Shown: piece by piece, positions 13,424 to 26,400 of the stretch | Position numbering within the stretch: position 1 is the first letter of the stretch | Layout: the number at the start of each line of letters is the position of its first letter | DNA from: Amphiura filiformis | Taxonomy: Eukaryota > Echinodermata > Ophiuroidea > Amphilepidida > Amphiuridae | Assembly (NCBI RefSeq): GCF_039555335.1 | Contig: NC_092642.1 | Span: 18,629,208 to 18,693,207 of the forward strand | Direction: 5' to 3' | DNA length: 64,000 nucleotides | Notes under the pieces: model-generated | What the model was told of the DNA's origin: nothing | Database searches by the model: none | What the model saw: only the letters and a program-made list of their open reading frames with translations | Program-made: the position numbers and the translations under genes

Positions 13424-14472
13424 ATATGGTCGCATGTCATAAGGTGGGCATGCAAAAAGGGTGGAGGTGTTACATTTTTCCAAATAGAGTCGCCAATAAA
13501 ATACTGTAGCTTCACAACCCCTTGGCCTATTGAGCTGATTGATACATCATGCATTTTATAGCTGAAAGATGCCTTTATGGCTGTGTGAAGTTTCATTGAA
13601 ATAGGAGTTCAAATAACAGAATAACAGCAGCTTGAATCAGAAAAATCAGGGGTGGAGGCTCAGGTGGTGGCGGCTCAGGTGGTGGCGGGTAATGTATTAG
13701 CATAGGAAAATGTAAGATTTCCATAGTGTTGGTTTGAATAAATTATTGTTTCTTCCTAACTCCTTGTCATATGGAGCTGTTCAATATCTCATTTTAGAGC
13801 CAATTACTCAAAGAAACAAGATTTACTTCAAAATTTATCAATTTCATATTCCACATTGGCTTCTCATTACATTTTGTACCACGGGTTGCCTCTAAATGCA
13901 CAGAAGTCAATGCAATCACGTGCAAAAGCTACAAAGGTCGTTATCTCCTTGAATATTCACTGTATCATGATAAATGTACATTTTCTGAAAGGAAATTGCA
14001 CAAGGAAACTAATTTTTGCATTTTGAAAATGGTAGGAAGTAGTGTTGGGAAAATATGAATGATTAATTGAAATTTAATTGAAAAATATCAACTTTTTTTA
14101 TGCTCCCTGTATATCGTGAACGCGATTACATAATTTTTTTTATTGAAGGGTGAGACTGGTGCATCACTATGTTGTTGTGAACATATCCTGGCACATTGGA
14201 CAAAATCCAACTTTGGATATTTGTTGTGAGGTATTTTATGTAAAAAAGGTCCAATTTGAGAAAAACGCATTTGAAATATCAGATTTACATTGCCGCCTAT
14301 ACATTAATTAATCATTAATTGGGCAATTATGCCAAACCAAAAAGCACTTGTAACTAAAAATGGGTATGAATGATTAGAGGGTAGCATTGCCTACATCATA
14401 TCAAAAAATACTTTTTTTGTCAATTTTGACCATGTAACACAAATTACACCACCTTATGACATGCGACCATAT
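13424..14472. mobile_element. TIR element nested in the LTR element
   Basis: ATATGGTCGCATGTCATAAG at the left is matched inversely by CTTATGACATGCGACCATAT at the right. It spans 1.05 kb and no ORF over 75 codons makes sense. Confidence 0.75.
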
Positions 14473-15421
14473 ATTAATGAATTTTATTATTGCAATTAAT
14501 GAATTTAATTATTGCAATTTTCAAATGCAATTTAATATTAATAATGAACAATAAATTTTAAAACTAGTGATGTATGTATGTATGTGTTATAAAGTGCAAT
14601 ATAATTTATATGTAAATGTAACTGTGATAATGACTAATAAATAAATATATATGTAAAACAAAGATTTTGATATACACTTGAACATTAATATGTTAAAAGG
14701 TTTAAATGAAGTTGCATTAATATTTCGATATGCTAAAATTTCAGTATTTTTTTCTGTATTTATTGAATTGTCAAATTTTCTCAATTATTCAATCAATTTT
14801 CAATATTAAATTTGTCAATTCTGCCTTGAAAAGTTGTATTTTTCTGATATTTCACATTTTTTATTTCAAAACAAAATCACATCCAAATTCTTGTGATTAT
14901 TTTATGGACCGGTATAATTGGTATACATAATCAGTGTGATTTTAAATTAAAGATTTCAAAAAGTCTGACTTTTATGCTCGTATTTTATTGTCAATGCATT
15001 CAATTTATTAACATTGACAACATTGAAATCAAATTTTGTTAATATTGCAATAGTTTGAAATTATTATGTAATTGGAAGAAGTATTGGTATGGTACAACTC
15101 ATTGTACATTAGTACAACTCATTGTAAAGAAATCATTGTAATAAAGAAACAAGTTTGAAAACTGTTTTAGATAAAGATTGTTCAAATTGAAAAATGCTTT
15201 GTATAAGATTTAAACCATATTATAAAAATGAATGTATTATTGTTACTAACTTTATTTTAGTTGTATTTTAAATGTATTAAGTAGAAAAACAAAACTTTTC
15301 ACTTAATGAAATTAAATCATTCAACAAAAATATAATTTTTAAAATATTTTACAGCATAATGCTTGTTACATACAACCCAATGTTATGCGCATGATGAGGA
15401 CATCATCTTGGAGGAAGGGGA

Positions 15422-15785
15422 TGTAACAGTGCAGAATGTTGATGTGGGAGTCTTACTTTTTTATAAGATATTCTTGTTTGGGAAAGTCACAAATTGCCGA
15501 CTCATCCCGATCGATTTTTAGTATCAAAGGATATTTGTTTATGAATAGGGAAGACGACTATAAAACCCAGGTGTGGGATAAATCTTTCTCTCACTCTCTC
15601 ACTCAAACTCATTGGGCCAACACAGATTATTTGTTGCTCCGTATTCAGTTATCATTTATGTATTTTGATGTTATGGAGGATGAAGATAAATAAATCACTA
15701 CCAAACCAAATACCTGTTTAAAATAAATCCAGAACTTTTATTTAAACCAGTGGCCTACCGCAGCATCTTTATTTATTTTATATCA
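15422..15785 (+). repeat. Downstream (3') LTR
   Basis: Direct copy of the upstream repeat. Differences seen: CGGG versus TGGG early on, ATATTTC versus ATCTTTC, and an extra AAATAA-type insertion before CCAGAAC. It is preceded by a purine-rich tract. Confidence 0.75.
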
Positions 15786-15854
15786 CCAACCAAACCTTGT
15801 TATACACTCGCTCGCTTTTAAAGCTAGCAGAAAAGCGAAGCCTCCGCTACCTCG

Positions 15855-16060
15855 TGGCATGACGTCATCATGGACGTGTACAAAATTTCCGATGGGCGCC
15901 TTTTTATTTATTTGTAACCCGTTTTGTGATTGGTTGCAAACACCATTCATCGCAATCGTAAGCCAATTATTAAATGAAGGCGACGGCCTTTTACGGTATG
16001 AATTAATGTGACCCGCAGTAAAGTACGCCTAACCTGATTGGTTTACAAAACTACTTGGAT
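15855..16060. promoter_or_regulatory. Possible regulatory segment with CRE and inverted CCAAT boxes
   Basis: Contains a perfect TGACGTCA (CATGACGTCATCATGG) and two ATTGGTT motifs (inverted CCAAT) in a locally GC-richer, less repetitive stretch. Inference only: it could serve UGDH (minus) or be chance. Confidence 0.25.
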
Positions 16061-17397
16061 AATTGCTAAGCCAGTCAGCGTGCTCGATGCTTAACAACCT
16101 GGTCGTAGAGGTTTTTTTTTAAATAGACGAATTCACATGGTGATCCAGCGATCGAGTATAAATTCAGCATGACTTCTGCTTCAAATAATAGGTGCAATAA
16201 CAATACGTGGACACAATCAGTGACATTTACACAATGCAATAATGAATTATTTATGACATGCATGGACTGGATTTTACGATCGAGGTAAGGTTTTCGGCCT
16301 GTCCCTGCGTGAATATTGTTACTTTTCAGCATCAAAGATACTTGCGATGACCAGTTTTTCGCGGACACTTTGTCTTTGATAACAGGTAACTTTTATAGGT
16401 CATAGGGTAGAAACGATAGTTGTACAATTGTACGAAAATATACATTTTGTTATAGGCCTAAAATGTTTACAAAAATATATTGGTCCGTACGTTGTGCATG
16501 TATTCAGTTGTTCGAATGTTCGACGTATACAATAAATATTATAATCAATCACAAATTATCACAAATTTAGCATATGAAATACATGGATACAACTTGTATT
16601 ACAAGCAAAGACACCAAAAAGCCGAAATGCCAGAATAACCCATAAAGTCTAGCTTCAAATATGTAAACTTATTTCCAATGGGGTCCAACATACAGACAAG
16701 ACGGTAACTTAGGCTTAGCTTAAAAAAAAGTATTGAGTAAGCTTAACATGTTAAAAATTAAAATACTTTCATAATTTTACATAAATATTTTGACTTACCG
16801 AACTGTACGTAGTACTGTTAGTTCCCTGTCTCTCAGATGATAAGCTCTGGAATGTTATAAATCTCTGTAAATGTCAACGATTTATTCACTGGTCCGATAA
16901 AGTTTGTTTTGCCACATCCACACTCGCATGAATGACCCAAATCAATGGACTTGAAAACTTGACCTGTGACATACTATAATTGTATTTTATTTTGCCTGAC
17001 TCCATTGTTTCTATTCCTATTTTTTCAAAATATATTTTTCATTATACCAGTTGTCAAAATACAAATAATTGAATATCAAGTATCTTTTTATAATATTCGA
17101 TATCTAAAAAATAGTTTATGTTCACGCTCTTCCCATAGAATGTAAATGACAGAAAAATATTTAGATTTCTGATATTAAAAGTAAAAACACTGACACTATT
17201 AGTATTAGCACGTGATTTTATGTAGGTCTGGGGGTCACTTCCTGTTTACATTCATTCACCGGCGTGTACACAAATGTGTGATGTTACACTGCAGGAACTA
17301 TCAATTTCCCATTCATGTTTATTGACATACATGTACTTTATGCAAGAGCAATCAAGTGATTGGATGGAAGAGGGCTAGTAAATCGACTAGAGACGAA

Positions 17398-17451
17398 ATG
17401 GCATCCGGAAACACCAAAAATAACAGTACAAAAGAAGTACAGCAACAAGAG
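17398..17451 (+). CDS. SUPT7L: SUPT7L predicted exon 1 (start codon)
   Basis: ATG in good context (GACGAAATGG); 18 codons MASGNTKNNSTKEVQQQE; donor GAG|GTAATT, phase 0. This matches the phase of the exon-2 acceptor at 18911. The alternative start at 18807 lies in a MITE fragment, so I prefer this exon. Upstream, 17220-17397 has CACTTCCTG (ETS-like) and GATTGG, a plausible promoter. Confidence 0.5.
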
Positions 17452-20400
17452 GTAATTCAGTTGAAGTGAAGGCAGCTGCCTGTCACTCAGAATAAAAGTT
17501 AATTTTAAGCTTATTGACATGATTGACTTATCATCATGTTGACTTATCATATTATTGATTATCATATTTAAAGAAATTAATTCGACACATTTATCCTTAC
17601 TTGAGAACACTAGCTTCCAATTTGAACACAATAATGCATTTGATGCTAATACGTTGTCGTTGATTTTTTTTCAGGCGGACAGCGTTAAACAAATTTTTGC
17701 AACAGATCAGGTTTTTTGGAATTTTTTAATGAAAGTTTTTTCCATGGGTCAGCTGTATCTTTTCGCTTTTGAGTAAAATTTGCCTATTTTTAACAGTCTA
17801 AAATTTTGTTGAAGTGCATTTAAGCAACATTTTTGAAGCGATCGCCCATCTTGATCGGCTGTGTTTACTTCTGAACTTCCATTGCTTTACACAGTGTCAT
17901 GCTTCAGCGAATCCGAATAGATTTTGAATGCAATGGTCTCTACTCTAGTCTTAGCTCTAGCCTTGAATCTGAAGCTATCAGTGATTCATTGTACTGGGCC
18001 CTTCGACATGCTGCGGTAGATTGGCGTCTGTTTCGCAAATAAATTTGCCTTCTTCATCAGCCCATAGAATATGATTGATCAACACCTACATCATGTCTAA
18101 TATTTATATAAAAATTTCAAAATAAAAGTGATGTAGTTGTAGAGTCCCCCCCAATCCACTTTAAAAGTTTGGGTGATTTTTTGGCTTTTGGGCGACATTT
18201 CACTGCTATTACCAGCGACTTGGGATAAAAAGTTTTGGCAGCCCTGGTTGGAGTGACGTTAGTCACATCACAAAAATTCACACCATGTAAACAGTGTGAA
18301 ACGAAATGTGGAAAGTCTGAAAAAAAAACATAAAATTATACAATTTGAAGCTAATAATATATATCAAGACATCCATATGCGGATAGTTTGCCGGAGTGCC
18401 TGAAGATCACATATTGGACTACATTAGCGTAAGTAGTGGTTTAGAGAAAGAAGAATTTTAAGTTTTCGGCAACCGGTAATCATGTGGTAATGGCCACAAT
18501 AATAATCAGATAATGGCATAATGTTAATAAAGATTACTGAGTTACAGTTACTGGAACTAACTAACGCCAAGCTAATGCAGAACACACTGAAGCTAGTGCC
18601 ACTGACTGGAGGTAGATACTATATAGCTGTAATTTTGATAAAAGCTAACTCACTGAGTCTGAGATTCAAATTTTGTCGTCTTTTAGTATTCAATGGAATG
18701 TTGTGTGTTGTAGCGCTATAAAGGTATGGGTGCTGTGTCTTAGCTAGCCATCCGTCTGCCCACCATTTGAGACGGGGAGTTTGCTCCTGGGACAGGCAAA
18801 ATTATAATGACTTTGACGTATATGCTACATAATTGTGAAAACTTTATTGATACAGATAAGAACAAGAACCAATTTAATGAGGACAATTTCCATTTGCAAT
18901 TGGTCCAACAGGTTGTTCATTCACACTGGGGCGAGTTTATCACACCAAAGTCTCCAACTTCCTCCAAGGCAATATCAGTTTTAGACATTGAATCACCAGG
19001 ATTGAAGCCAAAAAGTATTGTCATAGAGCCACCTAGACCACATCAGCCTATAGCTCAACAGAAAAACAAGAACCCTCAGCCGTAAGTACACAGTTGATTG
19101 CGAGTTTTCCACTGCCTGCCCACACCACCTCTTTTTATGCCGCATCAGAAAGGCAATTTGCAGATGATTTTTATTTTTTTCTAAATTTGATATTCTCTAA
19201 AAATAAAACAAATACCACCTGCAAACAGTGCACAAAGGTCAATGTATTAGATAATCTGCATAGTATATTGACCTGTCAGGAGCCTTTGAAATTTTGTTGG
19301 TTACCATTAAAAAACATGTGTGTTAATTAATGAATAACTAATATGTGAACGAGTCGGCTCAGCACTCGCCAAAAGAGTGTTCAAGAGATAGAGCCCTGGT
19401 CAGCCACCAAGTACATGTAGACCCATTTAGGCCAAAAAAAAAAAAGGTTTGTCTCAAAGCTCACGAGAAATTTAAAAACAAATGCGAAATGCGATTTTTA
19501 AATTTTTTATTCCCGACTTTTTTTCATGGTATTTTGAGAAAAAAGTCTGATTTTCGCCGATTTTTTCTGGAAAAAACTAAAAATTTTTTTTTTTTTTAAA
19601 TAAAAAACATTTCCGCATTTGTTTTTTGTCAAATCGTGGGATTTTACAAACGCGCGTGCAAGCTTTGAGACGAACCTTTTTTTTTGTTTGGCCTTATGTA
19701 AGACTGTTCAAACCCTCATCTTAGCCAGCCACACCTATCCACCTGGAACAGACAACATTAATGCCTCTTGCAGGTGCTAAATTCTTAAACTAATGCTTGA
19801 ATAAGTTCTGTGAACTCAAAACAATACCAAACTAATAAATCATGATTATAGCAATGGCTATTTGAACTGACTAAACCCTGAGATGTTTTCAGGGTCAAAT
19901 GTTTGACTGGGTGTTTTGGTGAATATGATGGGTCAAATCCTAGCTTAGACCATCCACCTGGGTGCTCATTACAAGAGGAACGCTGCCAAATTTGAATACC
20001 ATACAGCACTTGGAAAGTCCCAAGTTGCTTAACACAATTTATTTTATACTTTACCCGACACAAACTTTGGCCCCTGTTTGCACAACTTTACTATCTTGTG
20101 ATCTTAAAATAGTTAATTGACACTGTTTGGTACTATTTTTTTACGTTTCCAGGTTACCAGCTGAATTATGTCGTCCAGATCAACTCAGTCTGAATACAAT
20201 TCAGCTTTTAAAACAGAACACACGTATCAGATGTGCTATGATGCAGTTCCCAAATGACCCAAGCGTAAGTACAAAGCAACACATTTTAAGAGAATGTCTT
20301 TATATTCCAATCAGAATAATAACACAATTTTTCACACGATTTACCCTGTAAGCAGTCAGGTTAGCTGAATTGGTACGGTTAAACTGCGGTGCATTAGGGT

Positions 20401-23400
20401 TTGGCAATGCGAGTTTCGAGCCCCTGTGCAGTCTTTGTTTGTTTTCGTAAATAATTAAGCTAACTTGAAATTCCCCTGGGCAAGGAACTAATTGCTTGTT
20501 TGTCTCGGTTACCCGTATAAGAACTCTTGGAGCTGATTCTGACTGCAGTGGATTATTGTGGTATGTACATTTGTAGGGAGAGTGCTCCTTAGCTACAAAT
20601 ACCTGATTATTGCTAAATGGTTTATAAGCTGTGTCTTGGGCCACACGGCCCTAATTTGGTAAAACGATCTAACTTGAAATTTGGACATTTTGATATAAAT
20701 CCATATCATGGGTAATGTGTGGGCACCCTTTCCATTGGTGATATCCTCAAATCACCACCATGCTACCAAATAATGAGATTTTTATATTTTCTAAGACATT
20801 AGATCTGTTTAATAATTTATTTTATTCAAAAAGAAAAACGGCAAGTGTTCAAACTTTAAAGCTCTTTTTCTCGAAACAGCGATTTTAATTTCAAGTTAGA
20901 TCATTTTACCAAATCAGGGCCGCACAGTGGTCAGCCAATTCCTGTAAAGTGTACTTAGGCTTAAATAAAAATGTAGATATTTATATAGCGTTTTATGCCG
21001 TAAACAGCCTCAAAGCACTTTACATTTATTCCGCCGTCATTAGAATGTCGGAACCACGTTTGCAGCCTACAAGTGGCGCAGGGTCCATCAGTACAATGAC
21101 TGTGACTACCCCGAATAGCTTCCCATTGCACCTGGGTGGGGTGAGGCAAGCGAGGCAAAGCGCCTTGCCCAAGGGCGCAACACGGTGGTGGGACGGGGAA
21201 TCGAACCCACGCACGTCGAGCAAGCTCTCGGATTATGAGTCCAAGGCCGTAACCACTGAGCCACCGTGCTTGTGGCCTGTGGGCTTATGCCTGTGCATAG
21301 CGCACTATAAATCTGTGCACCTATATTTTGTTAACATTATTGACTGAAATATAAAACTGACATCAGTGGTGTTGCAAGTAAAACTTTGATGAAACATTTT
21401 TTTTAAACCAACAGGTTATAATACTTATTAAAGCCTTATTTCTTCAACTTAACGGTAAAACTGACCTCAATCCATAATGATTGAATTAGCTTTCTAAAAT
21501 GTGACATTTTTGTTGAACTCTTCAGAAATATGATGATAAGAGCAATGTACCCTTGCTGGCCTCACCACCTCCACCAACAAGTGAGATGAAATACTCTGCC
21601 GACATGGATTCCCCAGAAAGGTAAGAAATATGATGATAAGAGTAATGTACCCTTGCTGGCCTCACCACCTCCACCAACAAGTGAGATGAAGTACTCTGTC
21701 GACATGGATTCCCCAGAAAGGTAAGAAATATGATGATAAGAGCAATGTACCCTTGCTGGCCTCACCACCTCCACCAACAAGTGAGATGAAGTACTCTGTC
21801 GACATGGATTCCCCAGAAAGGTAAGAAATATGATGATAAGAGCAATGTACCCTTGCTGGCCTCACCACCTCCACCAACAAGTGAGATGAAGTACTCTGTC
21901 GACATGGATTCCCCAGAAAGGTAAGAAATATGATGATAAGAGCAATGTACCCTTGCTGGCCTCACCACCTCCACCAACAAGTGAGATGAAATACTCTGTC
22001 GACATGGATTCCCCAGAAAGGTAAGAAATATGATGATAAGAGCAATGTACCCTTGCTGGCCTCACCACCTCCACCAACAAGTGAGATGAAATACTCTGCC
22101 GACATGGATTCCCCAGAAAGGTAAGAAATATGATGATAAGAGTAATGTACCCTTGCTGGCCTCACCACCTCCACCAACAAGTGAGATGAAGTACTCTGTC
22201 GACATGGATTCCCCAGAAAGGTAAGAAATATGATGATAAGAGTAATGTACCCTTGCTGGCCTCACCACCTCCACCAACAAGTGAGATGAAGTACTCTGTC
22301 GACATGGATTCCCCAGAAAGGTAAGAAATATGATGATAAGAGCAATGTATCCTTGCTGGCCTCACCACCTCCACCAACAAGTGAGATGAAATACTCTGCC
22401 GACATGGATTCCCCAGAAAGGTAAGAAATATGATGATAAGAGTAATGTACCCTTGCTGGCCTCACCACCTCCACCAACAAGTGAGATGAAGTACTCTGTC
22501 GACATGGATTCCCCAGAAAGGTAAGAAATATGATGATAAGAGCAATGTACCCTTGCTGGCCTCACCACCTCCACCAACAAGTGAGATGAAGTACTCTGCC
22601 GACATGGATTCCCCAGAAAGGTAAGAAATATGATGATAAGAGTAATGTACCCTTGCTGGCCTCACCACCTCCACCAACAAGTGAGATGAAATACTCTGCC
22701 GACATGGATTCCCCAGAAAGGTAAGAAATATGATGATAAGAGCAATGTACCCTTGCTGGCCTCACCACCTCCACCAACAAGTGAGATGAAATACTCTGTC
22801 GACATGGATTCCCCAGAAAGGTAAGAAATATGATGATAAGAGCAATGTACCCTTGCTGGCCTCACCACCTCCACCAACAAGTGAGATGAAGTACTCTGTC
22901 GACATGGATTCCCCAGAAAGGTAAGAAATATGATGATAAGAGCAATGTACCCTTGCTGGCCTCACCACCTCCACCAACAAGTGAGATGAAGTACTCTGTC
23001 GACATGGATTCCCCAGAAAGGTAAGAAATATGATGATAAGAGCAATGTACCCTTGCTGGCCTCACCACCTCCACCAACAAGTGAGATGAAGTACTCTGTC
23101 GACATGGATTCCCCAGAAAGGTAAGAAATATGATGATAAGAGCAATGTACCCTTGCTGGCCTCACCACCTCCACCAACAAGTGAGATGAAGTACTCTGTC
23201 GACATGGATTCCCCAGAAAGGTAAGAAATATGATGATAAGAGCAATGTACCCTTGCTGGCCTCACCACCTCCACCAACAAGTGAGATGAAGTACTCTGTC
23301 GACATGGATTCCCCAGAAAGGTAAGAAATATGATGATAAGAGCAATGTATCCTTGCTGGCCTCACCACCTCCACCAACAAGTGAGATGAAATACTCTGCC

Positions 23401-26400
23401 GACATGGATTCCCCAGAAAGGTAAGAAATATGATGATAAGAGTAATGTACCCTTGCTGGCCTCACCACCTCCACCAACAAGTGAGATGAAGTACTCTGTC
23501 GACATGGATTCCCCAGAAAGGTAAGAAATATGATGATAAGAGCAATGTACCCTTGCTGGCCTCACCACCTCCACCAACAAGTGAGATGAAGTACTCTGCC
23601 GACATGGATTCCCCAGAAAGGTAAGAAATATGATGATAAGAGTAATGTACCCTTGCTGGCATCACCACCTCCACCAACAAGTGAGATGAAATACTCTGCC
23701 GACATGGATTCCCCAGAAAGGTAAGTAATATGATGATAAGAGTAATGTACCCTTGCTGGCCTCACCACCTCCACCAACAAGTGAGATGAAATACTCTGTC
23801 GACATGGATTCCCCAGAAAGGTAAGAAATATGATGATAAGAGCAATGTACCCTTGCTGGCCTCACCACCTCCACCAACAAGTGAGATGAAGTACTCTGTC
23901 GACATGGATTCCCCAGAAAGGTAAGAAATATGATGATAAGAGCAATGTACCCTTGCTGGCCTCACCACCTCCACCAACAAGTGAGATGAAGTACTCTGTC
24001 GACATGGATTCCCCAGAAAGGTAAGAAATATGATGATAAGAGCAATGTACCCTTGCTGGCCTCACCACCTCCACCAACAAGTGAGATGAAGTACTCTGTC
24101 GACATGGATTCCCCAGAAAGGTAAGAAATATGATGATAAGAGCAATGTACCCTTGCTGGCCTCACCACCTCCACCAACAAGTGAGATGAAGTACTCTGTC
24201 GACATGGATTCCCCAGAAAGGTAAGAAATATGATGATAAGAGCAATGTACCCTTGCTGGCCTCACCACCTCCACCAACAAGTGAGATGAAGTACTCTGTC
24301 GACATGGATTCCCCAGAAAGGTAAGAAATATGATGATAAGAGCAATGTACCCTTGCTGGCCTCACCACCTCCACCAACAAGTGAGATGAAGTACTCTGTC
24401 GACATGGATTCCCCAGAAAGGTAAGAAATATGATGATAAGAGCAATGTACCCTTGCTGGCCTCACCACCTCCACCAACAAGTGAGATGAAATACTCTGCC
24501 GACATGGATTCCCCAGAAAGGTAAGAAATATGATGATAAGAGCAATGTACCCTTGCTGGCCTCACCACCTCCACCAACAAGTGAGATGAAATACTCTGCC
24601 GACATGGATTCCCCAGAAAGGTAAGAAATGTGTGTGCATGTGTTTTGAATGTCGTTAAATGAAGGCATACACAAGACTTTTTACATGTGTTGCAGGTGTA
24701 TTTGTGTGAGATGTTTCATCACTATTAATTTTACAATCAAGTATGTGTGCTGTCCCCGGCCCCCAACTCAACACAAAAGTTGATAACCATGAGAGTTACC
24801 AAATTGCGCAGAAAAGGGGCCATTTTTTTACCAGTAGCAAGGACCGCTGAAATTGGCAAAATAGGGGTATTTAATTTGCACTGTCCGTGAAATTTGACAG
24901 TGAAATCAGCAAAATAGGGGTATTTAATTTGCACTGTCCGCTAAATTTGGATAAAAGGGTACTTGAGAAAATCTCAAATTTTATGTCAATATTTAGTGTC
25001 ATTGATAAGGGTATTTGAAATTCTAATCATTGAAAATGGGTGTTTGAAATTCTGGTCATTAAAACTACAAAAAGGGGTTGTTTTTGGCCAAATGTTGTCC
25101 TCGATTTTGCATGGAAAAAGGGGTAATTTGATGAAAAATCATTGCAAAGGGGGCCTTTGAAAGATTTGGTAACTCTCATGGTTGTCAACATTTGTGTTGA
25201 ATTGGGGGCTGGGGTGCTGTCATTTGTCTACTCTCCATAGATGCAGTGTTATAAAAAGTTACAAGTTTATGTTACAAGTGGAACATAAAAAGTCTGTAAG
25301 AAAGTGTCGTAGCATTTTCTCAACAGAAAGCTTCAAGCAACTCATTATTACTTTTAGTACTGTCATTAGTTACAGATGTGTAAAGATTCATCGGGTTTGT
25401 TGATCCTATCAAATAGGCTATTTCAGTTGAAATGCATACACCCCCTATGGAAGATATGACCCTACTCTTCAACACAAGGGGTGTAGATTTCAAATGGAGT
25501 CACCCATTCAGGTAACCCCATTTGAAATTCACACTCCCTGTGTGAGCAATTAAGATCATAGGGTATATTGATTTCAACTGGTATAACCCAATTTTAACCA
25601 AATGTACCATGATGGTTCAACTCTTTTGAGATCAAACTTCATGATACAGTATTATGCTTGACTGATATTAAGCCTTAACACATGTCTGGTTATTACTTTC
25701 TAGCATGGACAAAATTCCACTGACGGATGGCACAGTAGAGATAGATAATTCTGTTGCAAGGCAGCTTGGACGTAGGGCAGTGGGGACTATATGTGCACAC
25801 TCAGGATTTGAATGTAAGTGACAGGTTTCAATAAGGGGCTATTCCAGTTGAAATCCATACACCCCTGGAAGACATGACCTTAATCTCTGGAGTCATCCAT
25901 CAGATAAACCCTAAACTTTCATACTCCCTGTGTGGATGATAAAGTTCATGTCTGCCATAGGGGGTGTATGGATTTCAACTGGCTTAGCCCAATGCTGGAT
26001 GACAAGACCGTACCATCTTGTTATATGTGTTGAAATTTCAGTGAAATAAAGTTCAGATAACTTACCATTTTGGCCCTCAAACACAAATCTTTAAAATGAT
26101 TTATGGCGGTTCAATTAGCTAGTAACTTGCTTTTAAGGGGTACTACACCCTGGCAAATTTTGTGCCTATTTTTGCATTTTCTCAAAAATTATAACACATT
26201 GGTGACAAGTAAGATATGTATATTATAGGGGCAAGCACTGCAACTACTGCACTGAAAATTCAGGCAAGTATTTATTGATCAAATACTGGTTTTCCCTCAT
26301 TTTTGACTGTAACTCCACAACTGTTGTCTGTGCTGAAATTAAATTTCCAGTGCAGTAGTTGTAGTCCTTGCCCCTATAATATATATATCGTACTTGTCAC

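Larger units (their letters stand above)
11613..15785 (+). mobile_element. LTR-flanked retroelement without coding capacity (LARD-like)
   Basis: Two direct repeats (11613-11968 and 15422-15785), each starting TGTAACAG and ending near TATATCA, flank 3.45 kb with no gag-pol ORF. A purine tract GAGGAAGGGGA directly precedes the downstream repeat, as a polypurine tract should. The repeats differ at only a few positions over about 340 bp, so insertion was recent. The interior is AT-rich with a degenerate repeat of the GATACAT..TTGATGTG type (12130-12420), a short triple repeat (13196-13264) and a nested TIR element (13424-14472). A primer-binding site was not recognised. The candidate 5-bp flanks ccact and ccaac match at only 4 of 5. 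Confidence 0.75.
7649..17397. other. Intergenic region between UGDH (minus) and SUPT7L (plus)
   Basis: No recognisable exon. It is occupied by repeats listed separately. Stretches where I see nothing definite: 7700-8030, 8830-9490, 10910-11610 and 16080-17340. The upstream noncoding exon and promoter of UGDH must lie here or further right, but cannot be placed. Confidence 0.6.

Noticed and set aside
16075-16368. 97-codon minus-strand ORF
   Set aside because: No recognisable domain, no splice or promoter context; within chance for AT-rich DNA of this length.
18807-18911. ATG at 18807 as the SUPT7L start
   Set aside because: Falls in a fragment of a hAT-type MITE, and the resulting N-terminus (about 35 residues) resembles nothing in the family. 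The 17398 exon gives a better length and phase, though this is not proven.
21562-24674. Thirty overlapping minus-strand ORFs of about 72 codons
   Set aside because: They are the reverse frame of the 100-bp exon repeat. Each spans two units and stops; no start context or family similarity.
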